Shown: in pieces, positions 1-7,284 of the stretch
Layout: each line of letters opens with the position of its first letter
How positions within the stretch are numbered: position 1 is the stretch's first letter
Source of the DNA: Bacteroidota bacterium
GTDB lineage: Bacteria > Bacteroidota > Bacteroidia > Bacteroidales > VadinHA17
DNA length: 16,995 nucleotides
Direction of reading: 5' to 3'
NCBI GenBank assembly: GCA_022711195.1
Contig: JAKLFN010000023.1
Span: forward strand, 1 to 16,995
Notes under the pieces: model-generated
Seen by the model: only the letters and a program-made list of their open reading frames with translations
Database searches by the model: none
What the model was told of the DNA's origin: nothing
Position numbers and translations under genes: made by a program

Positions 1-195
1 GGCGTCGCCAAATATCTGAATCCGACAATCGGTTCGGAAGCTCGTATCCTCAAATATGAAGGTGTGGATGCTGAAGGAGTGGCTACATTCTCGACACCTT
101 CTTCAATCAAAGGTGATACCAAAACATTCACGCCAAGCTACTCATTAGGTCAGTGCTGGTATGCTTTAGTAGGCATCAAATATATTTTCAACTAA
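1..195 (+). CDS. C-terminal end of an outer-membrane beta-barrel protein, probably a SusC/TonB-dependent receptor (partial)
   Basis: Frame 1 is open from the left edge to a TAA at 193-195, giving the last 64 residues of a protein that starts outside the window. The tail has alternating polar and hydrophobic residues typical of outer-membrane strands and ends in YALVGIKYIFN, which resembles the closing strand of Bacteroidota TonB-dependent receptors, where an aromatic residue at or near the C-terminus is recognised by the BAM machinery. A lipoprotein with BACON domains starts 15 nt downstream on the same strand, an arrangement common in SusC/SusD-type nutrient uptake operons. The plug and most of the barrel are not visible, so the substrate cannot be inferred and another beta-barrel family is possible. 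Confidence 0.6.
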   Translation, partial: GVAKYLNPTIGSEARILKYEGVDAEGVATFSTPSSIKGDTKTFTPSYSLGQCWYALVGIKYIFN

Positions 196-210
196 TAAAA
201 AGTACAGACT

Positions 211-1710
211 ATGAAATTGAAATATTTATTCCCATTATTCATCGCGGCAGTTGCCTTGATGGTAAGCTGTGACGATGAAATCTCTGTGACGCTTCTTGAT
301 GAAATTCAGGTATCGTCGTCCTACGTGTCTATCCCGGTAGAGGGTGGTTCTACATCCATAACCGTAACAGCTAATGATAGCTGGACAGTAGAGAGCAATT
401 TGCAATGGCTGACTATCTCTTCAACCACTGGCACTGCCGGTGATTCAGAGCTTACGTTTTCAGCTTCATCTACCTTGAATGGTCGCACCGGAGAGGTAAA
501 AATTCAATGTGGAGGCAAAACGCAGAGAGTAAACATCATCCAGGGCCTGGCAAAAATTGAATCTGCCACCTGTGCGGAGGTAATTGCCGGACCAAACGAC
601 AAGACCTACCAGGTAACCGGGGTTTGTACCTCAATAGACAATACAACTTATGGTAACTGGTATTTAAAGGATGCAACAGGTTCCATATATATCTATGGTA
701 CTCTTGATGCGAAGGGCGCTACGAAAAACTTTTTAAGTTTAGGACTTGAAGTAGGGGATGGAGTAACTGTTCAGGGACCAAAAACTACCTACGGAACCAC
801 GGTGGAATTGGTAAATGTAACGGTTATCAAAATTTCTAAATCACTTGTGAAAGTTGATTCGGTAGCAAACGCAACGCTTCCTCAGGAAGGTGGTGAATTT
901 ATTGCATACCTTACCTGCAAAGGACAGGGCGTATCGGTAGACATTCCTGAAGATGCCGCATCCTGGTTGTCAATTTCCTCCATCCAATCGGCAGGAACCA
1001 GTACTGTTGTGAAATTCAAAGCCAATGCCAATGCAGGCGGAGACCGCAAAACCACACTCACATTCCATACCACTGACGGGACTAAGGACTATTCTGCACA
1101 GACAATTCTTAACCAGAAAGGAGCGATTATAAATGCATCTGTTGCCGAGTTTATTGCGGCTGCAGTCAGCACTGCACAACAATATCGTGTGAAAGGTGTT
1201 ATTACCAGTATTTCCGATGCCACAACCGGCAAATTGAACATCAGAGATTTCTCAGGTGAGGTATATGTTTATAAAATTGTTGATTTTGCCACAAAAGGCC
1301 TTAAAGTAGGTGACATTATTACGATTGTCGGAACACGTGGCGCATATAGTGGAACTCCTCAGGTAAATGGTGCCGTTCTGGAAAGCTCTATTTCTGTAAC
1401 TGCGGCAACCATTGCAGAGGTGCTGACTAAACCTGACGATGCCAGTAAATACTTTATGGTAACCGGTGTAATTACATCGATTACCAGTACTACATATGGT
1501 AATCTTTATTTTGAAGCCGGAGGCAGTCAAATCTACGTGTACGGCTGTTATCCGGGTTATGGTGCTACAGGCGACTTTAGAAAAAATCTGATAACTACCA
1601 AAGGCATTAAAGTGGGAGACCAACTGACGGTTATCGCACCAAAGGGTTCCTTTGGCGGAGTACCACAGCTTTCAAATAGTTTTTATTTCAGCCATGTAAG
1701 TGCGAAGTAA
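211..1710 (+). CDS. Outer-membrane lipoprotein with BACON and OB-like (DUF5689-type) repeats
   Basis: This 499-aa protein has a lipoprotein signal (hydrophobic residues 5-18, lipidated Cys20). Cys20 is followed by Asp-Asp-Glu, acidic residues of the kind that direct Bacteroidota lipoproteins to the cell surface. Residues about 33-112 form a BACON domain, with the typical GG.. start and NDSWTV..W motif. Residues 116-210 form an OB-like, DUF5689-type domain (TYQVTGVCTSI...SIYIYG...GLEVGD). Residues 214-304 look like a second, diverged BACON domain, and 308-396 and 399-498 are two further OB-like domains. The first and third OB-like units share TTYGN, IYIYG/IYVYG and an inserted loop before G(L/I)(E/K)VGD, while the middle unit is shorter. 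The gene starts 15 nt after a beta-barrel gene and is followed by a hairpin terminator, so it probably ends that operon. BACON domains are thought to bind glycans or mucin, or to act as spacers. The specific role here is unknown. Confidence 0.82.
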   Translation: MKLKYLFPLFIAAVALMVSCDDEISVTLLDEIQVSSSYVSIPVEGGSTSITVTANDSWTVESNLQWLTISSTTGTAGDSELTFSASSTLNGRTGEVKIQCGGKTQRVNIIQGLAKIESATCAEVIAGPNDKTYQVTGVCTSIDNTTYGNWYLKDATGSIYIYGTLDAKGATKNFLSLGLEVGDGVTVQGPKTTYGTTVELVNVTVIKISKSLVKVDSVANATLPQEGGEFIAYLTCKGQGVSVDIPEDAASWLSISSIQSAGTSTVVKFKANANAGGDRKTTLTFHTTDGTKDYSAQTILNQKGAIINASVAEFIAAAVSTAQQYRVKGVITSISDATTGKLNIRDFSGEVYVYKIVDFATKGLKVGDIITIVGTRGAYSGTPQVNGAVLESSISVTAATIAEVLTKPDDASKYFMVTGVITSITSTTYGNLYFEAGGSQIYVYGCYPGYGATGDFRKNLITTKGIKVGDQLTVIAPKGSFGGVPQLSNSFYFSHVSAK

Positions 1711-1755
1711 GGATTGTGATACACAGCATAATCTGTGTGAGAGATAATAAAAGGG

Positions 1756-1787
1756 GCTGTCTCAAAGCGAGGCAGCTTTCTTTTTTA
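1756..1787 (+). terminator. Rho-independent terminator after the lipoprotein gene
   Basis: GCTGTCTC (1756-1763) pairs with GAGGCAGC (1769-1776) through 8 bp including one G-T wobble, around the loop AAAGC. The run TTTCTTTTTT follows at 1777-1786. It lies 46 nt after the lipoprotein stop codon, the expected place for an operon end. Confidence 0.7.
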
Positions 1788-1980
1788 TCATAAGACACCC
1801 ACTTTTTTTCCCTCAGATGATGGTTAATTTCTTTTCGGAATACAACCATCAGATAATTAATCACTTTACAACAAGAAAAAAAATCTGTAATCGAGGGATG
1901 TTTGTAAAACACAGATAATCAGGCGATAATGTACGGTTAATAACTACCCTCTCAAATGTTAATAAACTTAAAAATTTTGT

Positions 1981-2012
1981 CTTGCATTGAGTTTTACGCT
2001 TGTCTAATTTAG
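1981..2012 (+). promoter_or_regulatory. Candidate Bacteroidota-type promoter of nrdJ
   Basis: CTTG at 1981-1984 is followed after 20 nt by TAATTTAG at 2005-2012, which resembles the Bacteroidota arrangement TTTG-N19..21-TAnnTTTG with one mismatch in each box. Transcription would begin near 2018, giving a leader of about 70 nt. No start site has been measured. Confidence 0.35.
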
Positions 2013-2087
2013 CAAATACCCGCTTAAAAAATCAGTGGCCGTTTAATCTCATTATAATCAGAGAATAACAGTTTTTTAATTCAAACT

Positions 2088-4718
2088 ATGGAAGAACTTT
2101 TTGTCCAGGAATCGCCTCTTGCATCTGAAAAAGCAGAAGTAATAAAGCAAAAGACCGAAGCACAGAAAAAAAATGGTGGTAAAGAAAAAACAAAGTCAGA
2201 TGAAGAGGTGAAGGAGAGAGTTGTCTATTCACACGACGAAGCTGTTGAAGCAAGCATCCGCTATTTTAACGGCGATGAACTTGCAGCAAGGGTCTGGGCA
2301 AACAAATATGCACTCAAGGATTCATTCGGAAATCTCTATGAGAAGACGCCAGATGATATGCATCACCGGCTGGCAAGGGAGATTCACAGGGTTGAACTTA
2401 AATATAAGAATCCACTTCCCGAAGAACTGATCTACGAAGTTCTTAAGGATTTCAAATATATTGTTCCGCAGGGAGGTCCGATGACAGGCATCGGAAACGA
2501 TTACCAGATAGCCTCACTGTCAAACTGTTTTGTAATCGGCAATGACGGGAATTCCGATTCCTACGGCGGGATCATGAAAATCGACCAGGAACAGGTACAG
2601 CTGATGAAACGCCGCGGAGGTGTCGGTCACGATCTTTCCCATATAAGACCTAAAGGAACACCTGTCCTGAACAGCGCCCTTACATCAACAGGCGTCGTCC
2701 CGTTTATGGAACGCTATTCAAATTCAACACGTGAAGTAGCCCAGGACGGAAGAAGAGGCGCCCTGATGCTATCAATATCGATTAAGCATCCTGATTCTGG
2801 AAAATTTATCGATGCAAAAATGGAATCTGGTAAAGTGACCGGGGCAAATGTGTCGGTAAAAATAACAGATGAATTCATGAAGGCTGTCGAGGGAAAAACT
2901 AATTTCCGCCAGCAGTATCCGATAGTTTCAGATAATCCGAAGTTCTCAAACGACATTGATGCAAATCAGCTCTGGACCAAGATCATCCATAATGCCTGGA
3001 AATCTGCCGAGCCCGGTGTCCTCTTCTGGGATACCATAATCAGGGAGAGCGTCCCCGACTGCTATGCTGATCTTGGTTTCGCCACAGTATCGACAAATCC
3101 ATGCGGGGAGATACCATTATGCCCTTACGATTCGTGCCGTCTTCTTGCTATCAACCTTTACAGCTATGTAAAAGATCCTTTTACAAAAAACGCTGCATTC
3201 GACTTTGAACTCTACAAGGAGCATGTAGGCCTGGCTCAGCGTATGATGGACGACATCATCGACCTTGAGATGGAAAAGATTGATGCGATACTTGCAAAGA
3301 TCGATGCCGACCCCGAAGTGGATGAGCTGAAAAGGGTGGAGAGAAATCTCTGGAAGAATATCAGAAAGAAGTCAGAAGAGGGAAGAAGGACAGGAATAGG
3401 AATAACCGCCGAAGGTGACATGCTGGCAGCGCTGGGATTAAGGTATGGCAGTGAAGAGGCAACGAATTTTTCTGTTGATGTGCATAAAACACTGGCCCTC
3501 GAAGCATATAAATCTTCAACATATCTCGCAAAGGAAAGAGGTCCCTTTACGATCTATGATTCGGAACGCGAGAAAGAGAATCCTTTCATTTTACGTATGA
3601 AAGAGGCTGATCCGGTAATGTACAGCAACATGGTTAAATTCGGAAGAAGGAATATTGCCCTGCTGACAATAGCCCCCACGGGAACAACCAGCCTGATGAC
3701 ACAGACTACTTCCGGGATAGAGCCTATATTTTCGGTATTCTACAAACGCCGCAGGAAAGTAAACCCCAATGATAAGGATGTTAAAGTTACCTTCAGGGAT
3801 GAAGTCGGCGACTCCTGGGAAGAGTTCTATGTATTTCATCATAAATTTGTCGACTGGCTCAAAATAAACGGCTATGATCCTGAAACTCTGAGGTCGATGA
3901 GCAATGACGACATCGAAAAAATAATAGCCCGGTCTCCCTATTACAAGGCAACTGCCAATGATGTCGACTGGATCGCCAAGGTTAAAATGCAGGGTGCCAT
4001 CCAGAAATGGGTCGACCATTCGATAAGTGTGACAATAAACCTTCCGTCCGACGTTAAAGAGGAACTGGTCAGCGACTTGTACCTCACAGCATGGAAATCG
4101 GGATGCAAAGGAGCAACAGTTTACCGCGACGGATCACGAGATGGTGTCCTGATTACAGGAAAGCCGGAGACGACAAGGGAGAGACCTAAACGTCCGAAAG
4201 TACTCGACTGCGATGTGATTAGATTCAACATTAACGAGGAAAAATGGGTTGCTTTTGTCGGACTGAAAGACGGGAAGCCATATGAGATCTTCACAGGTAT
4301 GGCCGATGAAGAAATATTTCCGATACCCAGGAGTATTGTAAAGGGACAGATCATAAAAACCCGTAACGAAGAAGGAAAGACACGTTACGATTTCCAGTAT
4401 ACCGACAAGTATGGGTATAAGAAAATAATTGGAGGCCTGTCGCATACCTTCCAGCCTGAATTCTGGAACTATGCCAAGCTGATATCAGGCGTACTGAGGC
4501 ACGAGATGCCGATAGCCGATGTTGTCAACCTTGTCCAGTCACTGAACCTCGACAGCGAATCGATCAACAACTGGAAGAACGGCGTTGAGCGTGCGCTGAA
4601 AAAATATATTCCTAACGGCACCAAAGCCAAGGGCAAGTGTGAATGCGGCTCCGAAAACCTGGTTTATGAAGAAGGGTGCCTGATCTGCAAGGATTGCGGG
4701 CATTCCAAATGCGGGTAA
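2088..4718 (+). CDS. nrdJ: Class II, adenosylcobalamin-dependent ribonucleoside reductase
   Basis: This 876-aa cytoplasmic enzyme reduces ribonucleotides to deoxyribonucleotides using a cobalamin-generated thiyl radical, without oxygen and without a separate radical subunit. Residues 1-45 are a Lys/Glu-rich low-complexity extension. The catalytic barrel then shows Cys147 (SNCFV) and Cys350 as the likely reducible pair, and N337-P-C339-G-E341 as the active-site Asn, thiyl Cys and Glu. The spacing of 11 residues between Cys339 and Cys350 fits the Thermotoga-type NrdJ pattern. APTGTTS follows at 529-535. The C-terminal tail carries Cys at 851, 853, 864, 867, 870 and 875, a zinc-ribbon-like and redox-relay tail seen in this subgroup. 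The gene has its own candidate promoter and no nrdA/nrdB/nrdD partner nearby. It converges on kbl, with a palindromic repeat between. Length and motifs look complete. Confidence 0.95.
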   Translation: MEELFVQESPLASEKAEVIKQKTEAQKKNGGKEKTKSDEEVKERVVYSHDEAVEASIRYFNGDELAARVWANKYALKDSFGNLYEKTPDDMHHRLAREIHRVELKYKNPLPEELIYEVLKDFKYIVPQGGPMTGIGNDYQIASLSNCFVIGNDGNSDSYGGIMKIDQEQVQLMKRRGGVGHDLSHIRPKGTPVLNSALTSTGVVPFMERYSNSTREVAQDGRRGALMLSISIKHPDSGKFIDAKMESGKVTGANVSVKITDEFMKAVEGKTNFRQQYPIVSDNPKFSNDIDANQLWTKIIHNAWKSAEPGVLFWDTIIRESVPDCYADLGFATVSTNPCGEIPLCPYDSCRLLAINLYSYVKDPFTKNAAFDFELYKEHVGLAQRMMDDIIDLEMEKIDAILAKIDADPEVDELKRVERNLWKNIRKKSEEGRRTGIGITAEGDMLAALGLRYGSEEATNFSVDVHKTLALEAYKSSTYLAKERGPFTIYDSEREKENPFILRMKEADPVMYSNMVKFGRRNIALLTIAPTGTTSLMTQTTSGIEPIFSVFYKRRRKVNPNDKDVKVTFRDEVGDSWEEFYVFHHKFVDWLKINGYDPETLRSMSNDDIEKIIARSPYYKATANDVDWIAKVKMQGAIQKWVDHSISVTINLPSDVKEELVSDLYLTAWKSGCKGATVYRDGSRDGVLITGKPETTRERPKRPKVLDCDVIRFNINEEKWVAFVGLKDGKPYEIFTGMADEEIFPIPRSIVKGQIIKTRNEEGKTRYDFQYTDKYGYKKIIGGLSHTFQPEFWNYAKLISGVLRHEMPIADVVNLVQSLNLDSESINNWKNGVERALKKYIPNGTKAKGKCECGSENLVYEEGCLICKDCGHSKCG

Positions 4719-4724
4719 TATATT

Positions 4725-4820
4725 GCCCCCAACCCTCCCGCTTCGCTGAAGCTACGCGGGACAGGCTCTAAAGGGGACTTATTTTCATTTTAGGCCCCCT
4801 TCAGGGGGTGGGGGGGTAAG
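4725..4820. repeat. Palindromic intergenic repeat, family 1, copy A
   Basis: This G/C-homopolymer-rich element has two inverted arms: a left arm beginning GCCCCCAACCCTCCCGC and ending in AAAGGGGACTT at 4780, and a right arm from about 4793 to 4820. The left arm carries an internal hairpin (CCCGC at 4737-4741 with GCGGG at 4756-4760). The right arm holds CCCCC-TTCA-GGGGG (4795-4808). A 21-nt block at 4756-4776 is identical to 9522-9542 in the second copy. The element lies between the convergent genes nrdJ and kbl, could terminate transcription from both sides, and runs into the kbl coding sequence. Confidence 0.8.
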
Positions 4821-6001
4821 ACTCCCAGTTTTTTACCAACCCTCTCAAATGCCTTAATGGCCTTATCGAGATGTTCAATCTCATGTGCTGCAGATAGCTG
4901 TACACGTATACGGGCTTGTCCTTTTGGGACTACGGGGTAATAAAACCCGATAACATAGATTCCCTCTTTAAGAAGTTCTGCGGCAAAATCCTGAGAGAGC
5001 TTCGCATCATAGAGCATCACAGCGCATATTGCAGATTTGGTGGGTTTTATATCGAAACCAAGGGTGGTCATCCGGTTGATGAAATACTCTGCATTCCTGT
5101 GAAGCTTGTCCTGCAGTGTATTAGTGCCTGTCATCATTTCAATCATTTTTATTCCTGCAGCAGCCACAAGTGGTGGTATCGAATTTGAGAAGAGGTAAGG
5201 TCTGGATCTCTGGCGGAGCAGATCTATTATTTCCTTTTTTCCTGTTGTAAAACCGCCTATTGCACCGCCGAACGCTTTTCCGAGTGTTCCGGTGATTATT
5301 TCTACCTGTCCCATTATACCATAGAGTTCGGTGACCCCTCTGCCGGTTTCGCCAACAACGCCTGCAGAGTGCGATTCGTCGATCATCACCATGGCGTTAT
5401 ATTTATTTGCCAGGTCGACTATCTGTTTCGCAGGAGCCACGTTACCGTCCATCGAAAATACGCCATCTGTGACAACAAGCCTGAAACGCTGAGCTTGTGC
5501 CAGCTTCAGCTGTTTCTCCAGGTCTTCCATATTAGCATTCTCATACCTGTACCGCTGGGCTTTGCACAGGCGTACTCCGTCGATAATGGATGCATGATTC
5601 AGGGAATCAGATATTATTGCATCTTCCTCCGAAAGAAGAGGTTCAAATACACCTCCGTTGGCATCGAAACATGCTGCATAGAGTATTGTGTCCTCCGTAT
5701 GGAAGAACCTGGCGATTTTCATTTCAAGCTCTTTATGCAGATCTGTTGTTCCGCATATAAACCGTACCGATGACATTCCATATCCATGAGTATCGAGGGC
5801 TTTCCGGGCAGCCTCAACCAGTTGTTCGTTGTTCGACAAGCCCAGGTAATTGTTGGCACAGAAATTAAGAACTTTCTGTCCAGTCTCAAGCTCTATCTCA
5901 GCTCCCTGCGGTGAGACAATTACTCTTTCATTTTTATAAAGGCCGGCTTCTTTTATTTCCTGTATTATACCTTTCAAATGATCTTGATACTTGCTATACA
6001 T
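4790..6001 (-). CDS. kbl: 2-amino-3-ketobutyrate CoA ligase (glycine C-acetyltransferase)
   Basis: This 403-aa cytoplasmic enzyme of the alpha-oxoamine synthase family uses pyridoxal phosphate to split 2-amino-3-ketobutyrate with CoA into glycine and acetyl-CoA, the second step of threonine catabolism after Tdh. Visible motifs are the NFCANNYLGL start of the fold, SDSLNHASIIDG with His136 stacking on the cofactor, DESHSAG with Asp208 and His211, and the cofactor-binding Lys242 in TGTLGKAFGG. The conserved ARIRVQLSAAH segment is near the C-terminus. The upstream gene on the same strand is tdh, so the two steps are adjacent, though 115 nt and a palindromic repeat separate them. The last eight residues (PPHPLKGA) and the stop codon are read from the right arm of intergenic repeat copy A. 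The enzyme family normally ends close to the preceding GKKLGVL. Confidence 0.95.
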   Translation of the reverse strand: MYSKYQDHLKGIIQEIKEAGLYKNERVIVSPQGAEIELETGQKVLNFCANNYLGLSNNEQLVEAARKALDTHGYGMSSVRFICGTTDLHKELEMKIARFFHTEDTILYAACFDANGGVFEPLLSEEDAIISDSLNHASIIDGVRLCKAQRYRYENANMEDLEKQLKLAQAQRFRLVVTDGVFSMDGNVAPAKQIVDLANKYNAMVMIDESHSAGVVGETGRGVTELYGIMGQVEIITGTLGKAFGGAIGGFTTGKKEIIDLLRQRSRPYLFSNSIPPLVAAAGIKMIEMMTGTNTLQDKLHRNAEYFINRMTTLGFDIKPTKSAICAVMLYDAKLSQDFAAELLKEGIYVIGFYYPVVPKGQARIRVQLSAAHEIEHLDKAIKAFERVGKKLGVLPPHPLKGA

Positions 6002-6028
6002 AATGGTAAATTTTTAGTATGTTTCTAG

Positions 6029-6107
6029 CCTGGTGAACCTTTGTGCCCTGGTGCCTTTGTGGCAAGAAAATAGCCACCAGGGCACGAAGACACCAGGGAA
6101 CACCAAG
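6029..6107. repeat. Inverted repeat of GGTG/TTTGTG units between tdh and kbl
   Basis: A left arm (6029-6063) and a right arm (6073-6107) are imperfect inverted copies around the loop AAGAAAATA. TTTGTGGC at 6056-6063 and GCCACCAG at 6073-6080 form the inner end. Each arm is itself made of degenerate 8-9-nt units of the type CCTGGTG/CCTTTGTG. The transcript of the tdh-kbl unit would fold into a long hairpin here. Confidence 0.75.
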
Positions 6108-6116
6108 AAATAAATT

Positions 6117-7151
6117 TTAATCCCAGTTGAGGATAACCTTACCGCAGTTGCCTTCTTCCATTGCGTCGAAGCCTTTCTGGAAATCATCGATATGGAACCT
6201 GTGTGTTATCACCGGATCGAGATTTATTCCCCCGATGATCATCTGTTCCATTTTATACCAGGTCTCCCACATTTCACGACCGTAGATTCCTTTCAGCGTT
6301 ATTGCTTTAAAGATTATATCGCTCCAGGGCACTTCAAAGTTTGAAGGAAGGATACCCAGTAGTGAGATGCTTGATCCGTTATACATATTATTGATCATCT
6401 CTATGAAAGCCTTTGGTGACCCCGACATTTCAAGGCCTACATCAAAGCCTCTCATTCCAAGTTTTTTAACTGCATCGGAGATCTTATCTCCTTTAGCGGG
6501 ATTGACAACCATTGTTGCTCCCATCTCCTTTGCTATGCTGAGACGGTAATCGCTCAGATCGCTGGCAACAATGAATCTTGCGCCTGCGTATTTTGCTATG
6601 GCTATTGCCATGCTTCCTATGAGTCCTGAGCCGGTCACCAGCACGTCTTCGCCCAGCAGCGGGAAGGAGAGAGCTGTATGTGTTGCATTGCCGAAGGGAT
6701 CCATAATTGCAGCCCAGTCGTCAGGTATTCTGTGATCGAGGGGAATGACATTGGATGCAGGGATCTTAACATACTCGGCAAATGATCCGTCGATGTTTAC
6801 GCCTATCCCTACTGTATTTTCACATACATGTTCTTTTCCCCTGCGGCAGTTCCTGCAGTGTCCGCAAGCCAGATGACCTTCGCCTGTGACTCTTTCGCCT
6901 ATCCGGAGGTTTGTCACCCCGGCGCCCATCTTTTCGATGTGTCCCATATATTCATGGCCGATAACCATGGGAGTCTTTATGGTCTTCTGCGACCATGCAT
7001 CCCATTTATAAATATGAAGATCGGTTCCGCAGATAGCAGATTTCTTCACCTTGATTATCACATCATTAAGTCCTGGTTCAGGTATAGGGACCTCCTGCAT
7101 CCAGAGCCCCTTTTCTGGTTTAGCCTTTACAAGAGCTTTCATCTTATTCAT
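6117..7151 (-). CDS. tdh: L-threonine 3-dehydrogenase (zinc, NAD-dependent)
   Basis: This 344-aa medium-chain dehydrogenase oxidises L-threonine to 2-amino-3-ketobutyrate with NAD+, feeding Kbl encoded downstream. Catalytic-zinc ligands are visible at Cys41 (AICGTDLHI), His66 and Glu67 (GHEYMG). Structural-zinc cysteines are at 96, 99, 102 and 110 (CGHCRNC...C). The Rossmann nucleotide loop is TGSGLIGS (173-180). The segment GIYGREMWETWYKM (288-301) and the ending GKVILNWD match E. coli Tdh closely, as does the length. Met4 is an alternative start that would match the E. coli N-terminus (MKAL); the first Met has AGG nearby upstream. A perfect TAnnTTTG element lies about 33 nt upstream. The gene is divergent from gltX and is followed by a repeat and then kbl. 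Confidence 0.96.
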   Translation of the reverse strand: MNKMKALVKAKPEKGLWMQEVPIPEPGLNDVIIKVKKSAICGTDLHIYKWDAWSQKTIKTPMVIGHEYMGHIEKMGAGVTNLRIGERVTGEGHLACGHCRNCRRGKEHVCENTVGIGVNIDGSFAEYVKIPASNVIPLDHRIPDDWAAIMDPFGNATHTALSFPLLGEDVLVTGSGLIGSMAIAIAKYAGARFIVASDLSDYRLSIAKEMGATMVVNPAKGDKISDAVKKLGMRGFDVGLEMSGSPKAFIEMINNMYNGSSISLLGILPSNFEVPWSDIIFKAITLKGIYGREMWETWYKMEQMIIGGINLDPVITHRFHIDDFQKGFDAMEEGNCGKVILNWD

Positions 7152-7183
7152 ACTTGCCTGGTTTAAGATTAGGAGAGCAAAAG

Positions 7184-7191
7184 CAAATTTA
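7184..7191 (-). promoter_or_regulatory. Promoter -7 element for tdh
   Basis: The minus strand reads TAAATTTG, a full match to the Bacteroidota -7 consensus TAnnTTTG, placing transcription start near 7178 and giving a leader of about 27 nt. I did not find a good TTTG-type -33 element at the usual distance, so its strength is uncertain. Confidence 0.5.
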
Positions 7192-7251
7192 ACAGAATTC
7201 TGGTGTATGAAAGCTGATTTTTACCATACTGTTAATTTTATCGCGTTTGCC

Positions 7252-7259
7252 TATCTTTG
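7252..7259 (+). promoter_or_regulatory. Promoter -7 element for gltX
   Basis: TATCTTTG is a full match to the Bacteroidota -7 consensus TAnnTTTG. Transcription would start near 7265, leaving a leader of about 20 nt before the gltX ATG at 7285. The -33 region is weak. The site lies about 60 bp from the oppositely oriented tdh element. Confidence 0.55.
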
Positions 7260-7284
7260 TACAATTCATAACTAAAACAATAAC

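Larger units (their letters stand above)
1711..2087. other. 377-bp non-coding region between the lipoprotein gene and nrdJ
   Basis: The left part holds a hairpin terminator for the lipoprotein operon (1756-1787) and the right part holds a candidate nrdJ promoter (1981-2012). The rest is A+T-rich. I saw no tRNA, no convincing small ORF and no recognisable cobalamin riboswitch box, although the downstream gene encodes a B12-dependent enzyme. Confidence 0.6.

Noticed and set aside
1252..1623. Antisense open frames inside the lipoprotein gene and similar frames inside nrdJ, kbl, tdh and gltX
   Set aside because: The sense proteins have clear domains and motifs; the antisense frames show no family signature and follow from codon composition.
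1751..1787. GGGGCTGTCTCAAAG resembles the ends of some insertion sequences
   Set aside because: There is no matching inverted end or transposase nearby, and the sequence is fully explained as the stem of a terminator followed by T residues.
1688..1912. Open frame of 74 codons on the minus strand, mostly in the gap after the lipoprotein gene
   Set aside because: It crosses the terminator hairpin and the end of the lipoprotein gene, has no recognisable domain and has irregular composition, so it is probably chance.
1711..2087. Possible cobalamin riboswitch upstream of nrdJ
   Set aside because: No B12-box-like motif or the expected multi-stem layout was recognisable by eye.
6029..6107. Short repeated units considered as a CRISPR array
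   Set aside because: Units are only 8-9 nt, degenerate and arranged as inverted arms, with no unique spacers and no cas genes.
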